Below, piece by piece: positions 8,639-15,159 of a DNA stretch of 40,004 bases. Source of the stretch: Desulfofustis sp. (GTDB lineage: Bacteria; Desulfobacterota; Desulfobulbia; Desulfobulbales; Desulfocapsaceae); the NCBI GenBank assembly GCA_013042475.1, contig JABDQA010000115.1, positions 1 through 40,004 on the forward strand, written 5' to 3'. Both the position numbers and the translations under genes were made by a program. How positions within the stretch are numbered: position 1 is the stretch's first letter; every line of letters starts with the position of its first letter. The notes beneath the pieces are model-generated. The model was given only the letters and a program-made list of their open reading frames with translations, was not told where the DNA came from and made no database searches.

Positions 8639-9118
8639 ATGGATCTGTTAGCCAGACATATGGTCCTGACCGAAGGTGAGAGTGCTGAGGCCTGCAAGAC
8701 CCAGGTAATGAATTTCTTTGAACGGACCACACTCGTCCGCTACGACAGCGTAGTTATCGACAATCTCATTCTATCGGCAACCGATCCCAAGTTCAGCGAG
8801 GAACTCGACTTGGGACTGAAAAGAAACCGCCAGACATTGCGTAGGTTTATCGATGAACTTGGAGAAACAGGTTTTGAATCCCGCAGTGACCTGATGGGTG
8901 TCGACCAGGGGTACGACAGTAAAATTCTGCACATAATAGCCCACTTTCTCGACGGTTTTGTCGGTATCGATTCAGTTTTTTACAATTTGGTGGACGACAG
9001 CCATTGGCTCTCTGACGATACCAGGGAACAGATCGACCAGGAACCGGACCGTTTTAATCTTCTTTTTTTGAAATGTTACTCTCTGACTCCCAGAGAGGCG
9101 GCACTCCTGCATATGTAA
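8639..9118 (+). CDS. Unrecognised 159-residue acidic protein in the redox block
   Basis: I do not recognise a family. The product is soluble, acidic and mostly predicted helical, with no signal peptide, no membrane segment and no metal-binding cysteine motif (only two Cys, at residues 19 and near 149). Visible blocks are RYDSVVIDNLILSATDPKF, LKRNRQTLRRFIDEL, then ILHIIAHFLDGFVGIDSVFYNL and a C-terminal NLLFLKCYSLTPREAALLHM. It begins 26 bases after the flavodiiron stop and ends 40 bases before the rhodanese-ferritin gene, so it is probably in that operon. Coding is supported by clean spacing between neighbours and matching composition. A partner or accessory of the flavodiiron protein is speculation. 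Confidence 0.75.
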   Translation: MDLLARHMVLTEGESAEACKTQVMNFFERTTLVRYDSVVIDNLILSATDPKFSEELDLGLKRNRQTLRRFIDELGETGFESRSDLMGVDQGYDSKILHIIAHFLDGFVGIDSVFYNLVDDSHWLSDDTREQIDQEPDRFNLLFLKCYSLTPREAALLHM

Positions 9119-9158
9119 AATTGTTCGGCTAAGATAAACAGATCCAAGAATCCAGGTT

Positions 9159-9971
9159 ATGGCCACCGTACTCAACTACAGTCTTTTTCGAGAAAAGATA
9201 GAGTCTATCAGCAGCGAACGGACAGAAAAAATTGTCTCCTCAAGGGAGTTTGACCAGTTCCAGTTGGTCGATGTCCGACAACCCCGAGAATACGCCAAAG
9301 GCCACCTGCCCGGTGCCCGGTCCATACCGCTTGGAGAACTAGCCAAACGCTCCTCTGAGCTTGATGAAAACAAATACATCATCATGTACTGCCGCAGCGG
9401 AGTACGCTCCAAAACCGCCTGCCAGATAGTGACCCGGCTTGGGCTGGACAAAGTGCTCAACATGGAGGGTGGCATTACCTCCTACCAGGGCGAGCAGGTT
9501 GAAGGCGATGTAGAAGCAGGACTCGAATTTTTTATGGATGCCGACTTTGACTCTGCTTATGAAATGGCCTTCACCATGGAAGCCGGATTGAAAAATTTTT
9601 ATCTGGTTCTTGCAGACGAAGCAGAAACGGCAGAGGAACGCCAAACCCTAACAAAGCTTGCTCAGCTTGAAGATGGGCATATGACGAGGCTGAGAATCAG
9701 GTTCGGTGAAGTCTATTTCGACCCCGACCTTACCGTCGCCGAAGGCGGTATAGATGTTGAAGAAATGATCGTTTACTTCGGCGCGCAACTGCAGAGCCGG
9801 GAGAAAATCCTGCAGCTGGCAATGAAACTGGAGGCTCAGGCTTTTGATCTCTACAGCAGACTGGCCCTGAAACACCGGGGCGAAGATACCGAATCATTTT
9901 ACCAGACCATGGCTGCCGACGAGCACAAGCACCTAATACAGGTATCCAAAGAACTAGATAATCTGCTATAA
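9159..9971 (+). CDS. Rhodanese fused to a ferritin-like (rubrerythrin-type) diiron domain
   Basis: 270 residues. Residues about 20-112 are a rhodanese domain: VDVRQPREYAKGHLPGA and the active loop CRSGVR with Cys78, which would carry a persulfide. Residues about 130-265 form a ferritin-like four-helix bundle with a full diiron ligand set: Glu141 (MEAGLKNFY), Glu171 and His174 (LEDGH), Glu225 (LEAQAFDLY), and Glu255 and His258 (DEHKH). There is no rubredoxin tail. Likely roles are sulfane-sulfur handling combined with peroxide or oxygen reduction, but the reaction of the fusion is not established. It sits between the 159-residue protein and a second rhodanese fusion. Confidence 0.88.
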   Translation: MATVLNYSLFREKIESISSERTEKIVSSREFDQFQLVDVRQPREYAKGHLPGARSIPLGELAKRSSELDENKYIIMYCRSGVRSKTACQIVTRLGLDKVLNMEGGITSYQGEQVEGDVEAGLEFFMDADFDSAYEMAFTMEAGLKNFYLVLADEAETAEERQTLTKLAQLEDGHMTRLRIRFGEVYFDPDLTVAEGGIDVEEMIVYFGAQLQSREKILQLAMKLEAQAFDLYSRLALKHRGEDTESFYQTMAADEHKHLIQVSKELDNLL

Positions 9972-10023
9972 ATACTAAATGAGACTTTTACCATAGCCCA
10001 ACCGAGACCAAGGAGAATAACCC

Positions 10024-11184
10024 ATGGCAATCTTTCCTTTTAGTGCTGACGAGCTCTACCAATGGGCAGTTGGCCAAGAAAATTTCATGCTTCTGGATGT
10101 GCGCAACAAAAAAGACTTCGGTCGTTTCAAAGTGGAAGGTCCGCACCAGATCGAGATGCTTAACGTGTCCTATTTCGATTTCATGGAAATTGAAGACGAA
10201 TGCATCGATCAGATGCCGGATAAAACAACGAGCATCCGGATAGTGTGCGCCAAAGAGGGCTCAGCCAAATTTGTTGCTGAAATTCTTGAAAAGAACGGCT
10301 TTACCGATGTCGGCTACCTAAGCGGCGGTATCAAGTCCTGGGGCAATCTCCTGGTACCGAAACTGCTCAGCCCGGATGCCGATTACGAGCTCTATCAATT
10401 TATCCGCCCGGGGAAAGGTTCATGCGGCTATGGCTTGATTTACAACGATGAACTGATTCTCTTCGATCCCACGAGAAGTACTGATTTTTACCTCGATTTT
10501 GCCAAGGAGAAAGGGTGTACAATTACGAAAACTGTTGAAACCCACCTGCAGGCCGACTACATCGCCGGAAGCAGAATTATTGCCGATAAATCAGGTGCCA
10601 AATTCTATGCCAATGCCGAAGATTTTGGCGGAGCCAAAATCGACTACCTCAAGCTTGAAGACGGTGACGATATAGGCTTCAGTCCGGACGGCCCATCTGT
10701 CCAGGTTCTCTTTTCCCCAGGCCACACACCCGGCAGTACGATGTTTGTGATAGACCGACGCTATGTGATTACGGGCGATATCATCTTTATAAAATCGATT
10801 GGCCGACCCGACCTGGGAGGCAAAGTTGACGAATGGTCCGGCGTACTGTTCAAGACCATCGGCAACATCAAAGCGATGGATGAGGAAGTCACCGTTTTGC
10901 CTGGTCATTACATTGACTGGGACGAGGCCAACGAGGAGCTCAACTTCGCCAGGCCACTCGGAGAAGTTAAGAAAATCAACGAATCTATCTACGCGATCGA
11001 TAATGAAGTCGATTTTCTCAATTTCATTAAAGCGAATATGCGAGAGCAGCCTCCCGAATACGCCACCATCCGGCTGGTTAATGCCAACCTTGAGATGGTC
11101 GATGACGAAAAGGCAGAAACTCTCGATCTCGGTAAAAACGAATGCGCGGCTTCGGCTTATGCAGCCGCCCAACAGCAGCAATAA
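10024..11184 (+). CDS. Rhodanese fused to an ETHE1-like metallo-beta-lactamase domain
   Basis: 386 residues, strong Shine-Dalgarno AAGGAG eight bases before the ATG. Residues 1-110 are a rhodanese domain with Cys75 (VCAKEGS) and YLSGGIKSW. Residues about 120-330 are a metallo-beta-lactamase fold: His174 (ETHLQADY), His234 (PGHTPGS), Asp252 (TGDI) and His295 (LPGHYID). The iron ligands used by persulfide dioxygenases (first His of the THxHxDH motif, the GHT His, the GD Asp) are kept, while the second and third motif positions are Gln176 and Tyr179 instead of His. That fits a mono-iron persulfide dioxygenase-like enzyme. The order is rhodanese first, the reverse of the usual ETHE1-rhodanese fusion. 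The C-terminal 60 residues end in AAAQQQQ and match nothing I know. Confidence 0.87.
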   Translation: MAIFPFSADELYQWAVGQENFMLLDVRNKKDFGRFKVEGPHQIEMLNVSYFDFMEIEDECIDQMPDKTTSIRIVCAKEGSAKFVAEILEKNGFTDVGYLSGGIKSWGNLLVPKLLSPDADYELYQFIRPGKGSCGYGLIYNDELILFDPTRSTDFYLDFAKEKGCTITKTVETHLQADYIAGSRIIADKSGAKFYANAEDFGGAKIDYLKLEDGDDIGFSPDGPSVQVLFSPGHTPGSTMFVIDRRYVITGDIIFIKSIGRPDLGGKVDEWSGVLFKTIGNIKAMDEEVTVLPGHYIDWDEANEELNFARPLGEVKKINESIYAIDNEVDFLNFIKANMREQPPEYATIRLVNANLEMVDDEKAETLDLGKNECAASAYAAAQQQQ

Positions 11185-11206
11185 GAATAAACGTATTCAG
11201 CACGGT

Positions 11207-11253
11207 CTCCCCGCTGATCCAGCCAAAGAGAATTGATCTTGGCCGGCGGGGAG
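11207..11253 (+). repeat. Inverted repeat after the rhodanese-MBL gene
   Basis: CTCCCCGC (11207-11214) pairs perfectly with GCGGGGAG (11246-11253), and inside it GCCAA (11222-11226) pairs with TTGGC (11239-11243). No T-run follows, so it is not a standard intrinsic terminator. It may be an attenuator, processing site or mRNA-stability element ahead of the next gene at 11271. Confidence 0.45.
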
Positions 11254-11270
11254 CGCACACAACAAGCATC

Positions 11271-11543
11271 ATGGTTGTAACACATCAATTCTCTTGTGGG
11301 TGCGGCGAAAACACGATTTCACTCTCCTTCAACGACAACATGCCCGTTGAGGTTGTCGATCAGGTCTATTGTCCCCATTGCGAAGAGAACGGTCACCCTC
11401 ACCTTGAGGCCTGGCCTTTACCGGGCGACTGGTTCGTTCATTTCGACCTCGAAGTTGCCAGGTTTTTCGCCTTGGTCAAGCTGGAAATCGATCCTGCCCT
11501 GGTCAATCCTGGGTTCATCATGGACCGGGAATTCGTCCACTGA
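11271..11543 (+). CDS. Small CxC...CxxC (zinc-ribbon-like) protein of unknown function
   Basis: 90 residues from the ATG at 11271. Cys9-x-Cys11 (SCGCGENT) and Cys34-x2-Cys37 (YCPHCEENG) form a likely zinc- or iron-binding ribbon; the rest is WPLPGDWFVHFDLEVARFFA and a short hydrophobic tail with no membrane helix or signal peptide. The frame is open from 11142, but upstream codons overlap the rhodanese-MBL gene and encode unrelated sequence. No good Shine-Dalgarno is seen; the G-rich arm of the preceding hairpin ends 17 bases before the ATG. The coordination and position suggest a redox or regulatory accessory of the preceding genes, but I do not recognise a named family. Confidence 0.65.
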   Translation: MVVTHQFSCGCGENTISLSFNDNMPVEVVDQVYCPHCEENGHPHLEAWPLPGDWFVHFDLEVARFFALVKLEIDPALVNPGFIMDREFVH

Positions 11544-11632
11544 TATCTACGTCGGATACGATAGAGATGATACTGACCGGAACGATCTTTCGGGGCCCGT
11601 CAACGTTCACCGTCTCTCGCGGTTGCTAAGTG

Positions 11633-12439
11633 ATGTGTGAAGAACCGTCGGGATACGAAGACGAACCGCGTGAATATTTCCAGGATCTACCCGCGAAGCT
11701 GTCGCACCTTCTCTATCACTGCGAGCGACTGAGCCACGACCTGAGTGCCGAGCTGAATTATTACCACCAACAGCTTCAGGATAGATGCTCCCGCCTGCTC
11801 GAGCTTGGCTGCGGTACCGGTTTATTGTCCACCAAGCTGCAGCGTATGGGCTATCAGGTGACTGGTATGGATATTGACCGGCGAGCATTGATCTATTTAG
11901 CAAAAATGCAGATGTACCGCCTGGCGCAAATGGATATGCGGGCGCTAGGATTCAGTCAGGGTTTCGAGGCCGTACTTATCGGTCAGAACACCCTTAATCT
12001 TCTGGCAGACCCGACGGAAATCAGGAGTTGTCTGAAAGAAGTTTACAGAGTACTTGTTGATTCGGGCCTGCTTCTCGCCCACCTCCATTGTACGGAACCG
12101 GACCAGGTGAATCGACTTGATGATCGACTGCTGCAGTTCCATATATTCGACCACCCCGAGGGTGGAAAAATAATCAAGGAAACGATCCGTCATTACGATA
12201 AAAAGCATCGTAGACTGAACTTGGAACAGAGATTCAAAATCAGGCGTTTTCGCAGAAAATTACCAGATCACAACTATCGCCATTTACTCTCACTTGTCGC
12301 CCTGTCAAGGGAACAATGGATCGAGCTTGTTGAATCTGCCGGATTTGTTATCGAATCCTGCGTCCATGGCTTTCAGAAGTCCACTCCTGCATCACGTTCA
12401 ACTCTCCACCTGGTTGCCAGGAAGTTCGCACCACGCTAG
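11633..12439 (+). CDS. Class I SAM-dependent methyltransferase
   Basis: 268 residues from the ATG at 11633 (an in-frame GTG lies one codon upstream). Motif I LLELGCGTG is near residues 55-63, motif II ends VTGMDIDRRAL with the ribose-binding Asp, and LGFSQGFEAVLIGQNTLNLL followed by LKEVYRVLVDSGLLLAHL are the motif IV to VI strands of a Rossmann methyltransferase of the UbiE/Methyltransf_25 kind. The N-terminus (YFQDLPAKLSHLLYHCERL) resembles the lid helices of small-molecule methyltransferases. The C-terminal part, LSREQWIELVESAGFVIES, matches the usual closing strand. The substrate is unknown. It starts 89 bases after the zinc-ribbon gene and ends 147 bases before the hcp operator, so it is probably the last gene of the flavodiiron transcription unit. 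Confidence 0.82.
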   Translation: MCEEPSGYEDEPREYFQDLPAKLSHLLYHCERLSHDLSAELNYYHQQLQDRCSRLLELGCGTGLLSTKLQRMGYQVTGMDIDRRALIYLAKMQMYRLAQMDMRALGFSQGFEAVLIGQNTLNLLADPTEIRSCLKEVYRVLVDSGLLLAHLHCTEPDQVNRLDDRLLQFHIFDHPEGGKIIKETIRHYDKKHRRLNLEQRFKIRRFRRKLPDHNYRHLLSLVALSREQWIELVESAGFVIESCVHGFQKSTPASRSTLHLVARKFAPR

Positions 12440-12586
12440 CCTATCCTTCTATAATCTGTAATTATCCATTTCAGGCTACGGCAACAAGTGAGCGGCAGGC
12501 TGAAACTTTCGACATTCATGGTAGGCAATACTTTAATTAACTTCAGATCCTCTTTTTGACGTTGTGTGTCTCTTTTTTTATCACTC

Positions 12587-12600
12587 TTGACCTAGGTCAA
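12587..12600. promoter_or_regulatory. HcpR/FNR-type operator and promoter of hcp
   Basis: TTGACCTAGGTCAA is a perfect 14-base palindrome. A -10-like TATATA begins at 12622, exactly 35 bases after the operator's first base, placing the site's centre near -41 of a start around 12634. That is the position used by CRP/FNR activators at class II promoters. From memory, HcpR sites of delta-proteobacteria have the form TTGAC-N4-GTCAA in front of hcp. The leader to the hcp ATG is about 65 bases. No hcpR gene is in the window. Confidence 0.75.
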
Positions 12601-12698
12601 AGAAATACTTGTTCCCGAGAGTATATATGATCTCAACAAACAGGGTTGAGGTCGAACCCGGCTTACCATATAATCACTAATATCGAGGAGGATTCTCC

Positions 12699-14333
12699 AT
12701 GTTTTGCAATCAATGTGAACAAACTGCCAAAGGAACCGGCTGCGAACAGATTGGCGTCTGCGGAAAACGCGAAGACGTGGCGGCACTTCAGGATCTGCTT
12801 ACCCACGCAACACAGGGGCTTGCGATCGTCGCAGTAGAGGCGAGAAAGCAGGGTATCGTTGACAATACAGTCGATCGTTTTATCTGTGAGGCGACATTTG
12901 CTTGTTTGACCAATGTGGATTTCGATCCGGCCCGGTTCGACAACTGGATCAGAAAAACCGTCCAGCTGCGCAATGAATTGCGAGTAAAGGTCGAAGCGGC
13001 CGGCGGAGCCGTGGACAATAATGCTGCCGCAGTCAGCTTCGTTCCGGCTCCTGATCTTGCAGGACTTGAGGGCCAGGGGGCAGAACTCGATTATATCAAC
13101 AGCCTGGATGACGACGAAGATCTCAGATCGTTAAAGCAAATTGCCCTTTATGGGTTAAGGGGGTTGGCCGCCTATACCGATCACGCGGCAATTCTAGGTC
13201 AAACCGATGATGAGGTGTTCAGCGCCATCAACGAATTGCTCGCCGTGCTGACACGGAAGGATCTTGGGGTTGACGATCTGGTCGCCGGAGCGCTGAAAAT
13301 CGGCGAGGTCAATATCCGGGCAATGGAACTTCTCGATGCAGGCAACACCACTACTTATGGACATCCGGTTCCTACGCCTGTGCCGCTTGGCGCTAAAGCT
13401 GGTAAGGCGATCCTGGTCTCCGGCCACGACCTCAAAGACCTTGCCATACTGCTCGAACAGACCCAGGGCAAAGGCATCAACATCTATACTCATGGTGAGA
13501 TGCTGCCTTGCCACGGCTATCCCGAATTAAAGAAGTACGAACATTTCCATGGTCATTATGGTACCGCCTGGCAGAATCAACAGAAAGAATTTGATGCGTT
13601 TCCCGGCGCCATCCTGTTCACCACAAACTGTATTCAGAAGCCCCGCGATTCATACAAAGACAATGTCTTCACTACCGGTCTGGTGGGTTGGCCAGGTATT
13701 ACCCACATAGGCGATGACAAGGACTTCAAACCGGTTATCGATCGCGCCCTCGCGATGCCAGGTTTCACTGCCGATGAGGACAAAGGAGAAGTACTCACCG
13801 GATTTGGCCGTAATACCGTCCTGGGAGTGGCCGACAAGGTTATCGAGGGTGTCAAAGCCGGGGCCATCAAACACTTCTTTCTGGTTGGCGGCTGTGACGG
13901 TGCGAAACCCGGTCGCAATTATTACACCGATTTCGTGGAGCAGGCGCCCGCTGACACGGTCATCCTCACTCTGGCCTGCGGAAAATTCAGATTTTTCGAT
14001 AAGAAGATCGGCGATATCGGAGGAATCCCGAGGCTGCTCGATGTGGGTCAGTGCAACGATGCCTACTCGGCAATCAAGATCGCCTCAGCACTGGCCGAAG
14101 CATTTGACTGCGGCGTTAACGACCTGCCGCTTTCAATGATTCTGTCATGGTACGAGCAGAAGGCCTGTGTGATTTTGTTAAGCCTGTTTGCCCTCGGTAT
14201 TCAGGACATTCGCCTCGGACCGTCGCTTCCCGCGTTCATCACTCCGAATGTGCTTAATGTTCTGGTCGATAATTTCGCCATAAAACCAATTGCTGAAACC
14301 GCGCAGGAAGATCTCCAGACCATTCTCGCTTAG
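12699..14333 (+). CDS. hcp: Hybrid cluster protein (hydroxylamine reductase)
   Basis: 544 residues, the usual length of the class without the long deletion. The N-terminus has the proximal [4Fe-4S] ligands Cys3, Cys6, Cys15 and Cys21. Hybrid-cluster motifs follow: LVSGHDLKDL, GEMLPCHGYPEL, FTTNCIQKP, VGGCDGAKPGR, LACGKFRFFDK and DVGQCNDAYSAIKIA, supplying His, Glu and Cys ligands to the Fe-S-O cluster. Hcp reduces NO to nitrous oxide and hydroxylamine to ammonia in vitro, and its physiological role is nitrosative stress defence. A strong GAGGAGGA ribosome site lies about seven bases before the ATG. A dedicated operator and promoter precede it; the small siroheme reductase and ferredoxin follow. 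Confidence 0.98.
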   Translation: MFCNQCEQTAKGTGCEQIGVCGKREDVAALQDLLTHATQGLAIVAVEARKQGIVDNTVDRFICEATFACLTNVDFDPARFDNWIRKTVQLRNELRVKVEAAGGAVDNNAAAVSFVPAPDLAGLEGQGAELDYINSLDDDEDLRSLKQIALYGLRGLAAYTDHAAILGQTDDEVFSAINELLAVLTRKDLGVDDLVAGALKIGEVNIRAMELLDAGNTTTYGHPVPTPVPLGAKAGKAILVSGHDLKDLAILLEQTQGKGINIYTHGEMLPCHGYPELKKYEHFHGHYGTAWQNQQKEFDAFPGAILFTTNCIQKPRDSYKDNVFTTGLVGWPGITHIGDDKDFKPVIDRALAMPGFTADEDKGEVLTGFGRNTVLGVADKVIEGVKAGAIKHFFLVGGCDGAKPGRNYYTDFVEQAPADTVILTLACGKFRFFDKKIGDIGGIPRLLDVGQCNDAYSAIKIASALAEAFDCGVNDLPLSMILSWYEQKACVILLSLFALGIQDIRLGPSLPAFITPNVLNVLVDNFAIKPIAETAQEDLQTILA

Positions 14334-14364
14334 CAGCTAGAAAAAATATCACCACCCAAACCAA

Positions 14365-14395
14365 GGCCACCGCAACCCTCTAGGATGCGGTGGCC
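14365..14395 (+). repeat. Perfect 10-base hairpin between hcp and the siroheme gene
   Basis: GGCCACCGCA (14365-14374) and TGCGGTGGCC (14386-14395) are exact complements around an 11-base loop. No T-run follows, so terminator activity would be weak or Rho-dependent. The loop contains TAGGA, the candidate Shine-Dalgarno, and the stem contains the GTG start (14390-14392) of the next gene. It could therefore limit translation of that gene or protect the 3' end of hcp mRNA. Confidence 0.6.
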
Positions 14396-15079
14396 AGCTC
14401 TGTTCCAATGTCTGACTCCTCGAACAACAGCTTTACCACCATCAGCAACTATCAAATCGGTCTACTTAACGGATCAGAACTCAAATTGCTCTGGGAAACA
14501 GTCGAGCAGTTCGGCATCGAGCACATCCGTTTCACTCCCGGCTCACAGATAACGGTGTCGAAACTCGCAGAGGACCAGCTAACAGAATTTGTCAACACGC
14601 TCAAACCTCTTCTCAAACCGCTGCCGACAAACGGCATCACCTCGATTTACAACTGCAACGAACACGGTGAGTGTAGAAAGGGTTGTATTGCCACCGGTAA
14701 GATTGTCAAAAAACTGTGCTCCCTTGACCTGCCCCAGCCTATGCCGGCCAGGATCAAAGCGGCTGTCGCGGGATGCCCGCGCTGCTGTACCATGCCCCGT
14801 CTCAGGGATATAGGAATGATCCCTGCCTCGGCCAGGGAAAGCACCTGGCACGTCTATTTTGGCGGCCATGGTGGTCGAATACCTCGGATCGCCGACCTCA
14901 TAGGCGAGCATCTGAGCCTCGATGAAAGTCTCGCTCTGGTTCGCCGAGCATTGATTGTATATCAGAGCGAAGCGAAGGTGAAAACCAGAACTTCGAGCTA
15001 TCTGAGAACCACTACTCTCAACAGTTTTTTAGAAAAGATAGGGAAAATTACATCTCTTGACTCAGGTCAAGGGATTTGA
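14390..15079 (+). CDS. Small assimilatory-type siroheme [4Fe-4S] sulfite/nitrite reductase-like protein
   Basis: 229 residues from GTG 14390 (TAGGA four bases upstream) or 223 from ATG 14408. An N-terminal ferredoxin-like half domain (about residues 21-76) precedes the siroheme/[4Fe-4S] signature Cys89-x5-Cys95 (CNEHGEC) and Cys129-x3-Cys133 (GCPRCC). The size and layout match the low-molecular-weight assimilatory-type sulfite reductase of Desulfovibrio, a single-module relative of NirA/CysI. Six-electron reduction of sulfite or nitrite is the expected chemistry. Standing between hcp and a ferredoxin with a shared operator type, it more plausibly handles nitrite or another nitrogen oxide here. 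Its last codons contain the second operator (15057-15070). Confidence 0.85.
   Translation: MASSVPMSDSSNNSFTTISNYQIGLLNGSELKLLWETVEQFGIEHIRFTPGSQITVSKLAEDQLTEFVNTLKPLLKPLPTNGITSIYNCNEHGECRKGCIATGKIVKKLCSLDLPQPMPARIKAAVAGCPRCCTMPRLRDIGMIPASARESTWHVYFGGHGGRIPRIADLIGEHLSLDESLALVRRALIVYQSEAKVKTRTSSYLRTTTLNSFLEKIGKITSLDSGQGI
15057..15070. promoter_or_regulatory. Second HcpR/FNR-type operator, for the downstream ferredoxin
   Basis: TTGACTCAGGTCAA shares TTGAC-N4-GTCAA with the hcp operator and differs only at two central bases. A -10-like TAAGAT starts at 15092, again exactly 35 bases after the first base of the site. The operator lies inside the last codons of the siroheme gene (Leu-Asp-Ser-Gly-Gln), whose stop is at 15077-15079. 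It gives the ferredoxin its own regulated promoter with a leader of about 55 bases. Confidence 0.68.
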
Positions 15080-15159
15080 ATCTGTTTCTGATAAGATGCA
15101 ATCGAAACACGGATTAAGCAACAGGTTTTAAAATAATCCACCCCACATAGGAGGTTGTC

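Noticed and set aside
10591-11181. 196-codon minus-strand frame opposite the rhodanese-MBL gene
   Set aside because: Shadow of a well-supported gene with catalytic motifs on the plus strand; no motif of its own.
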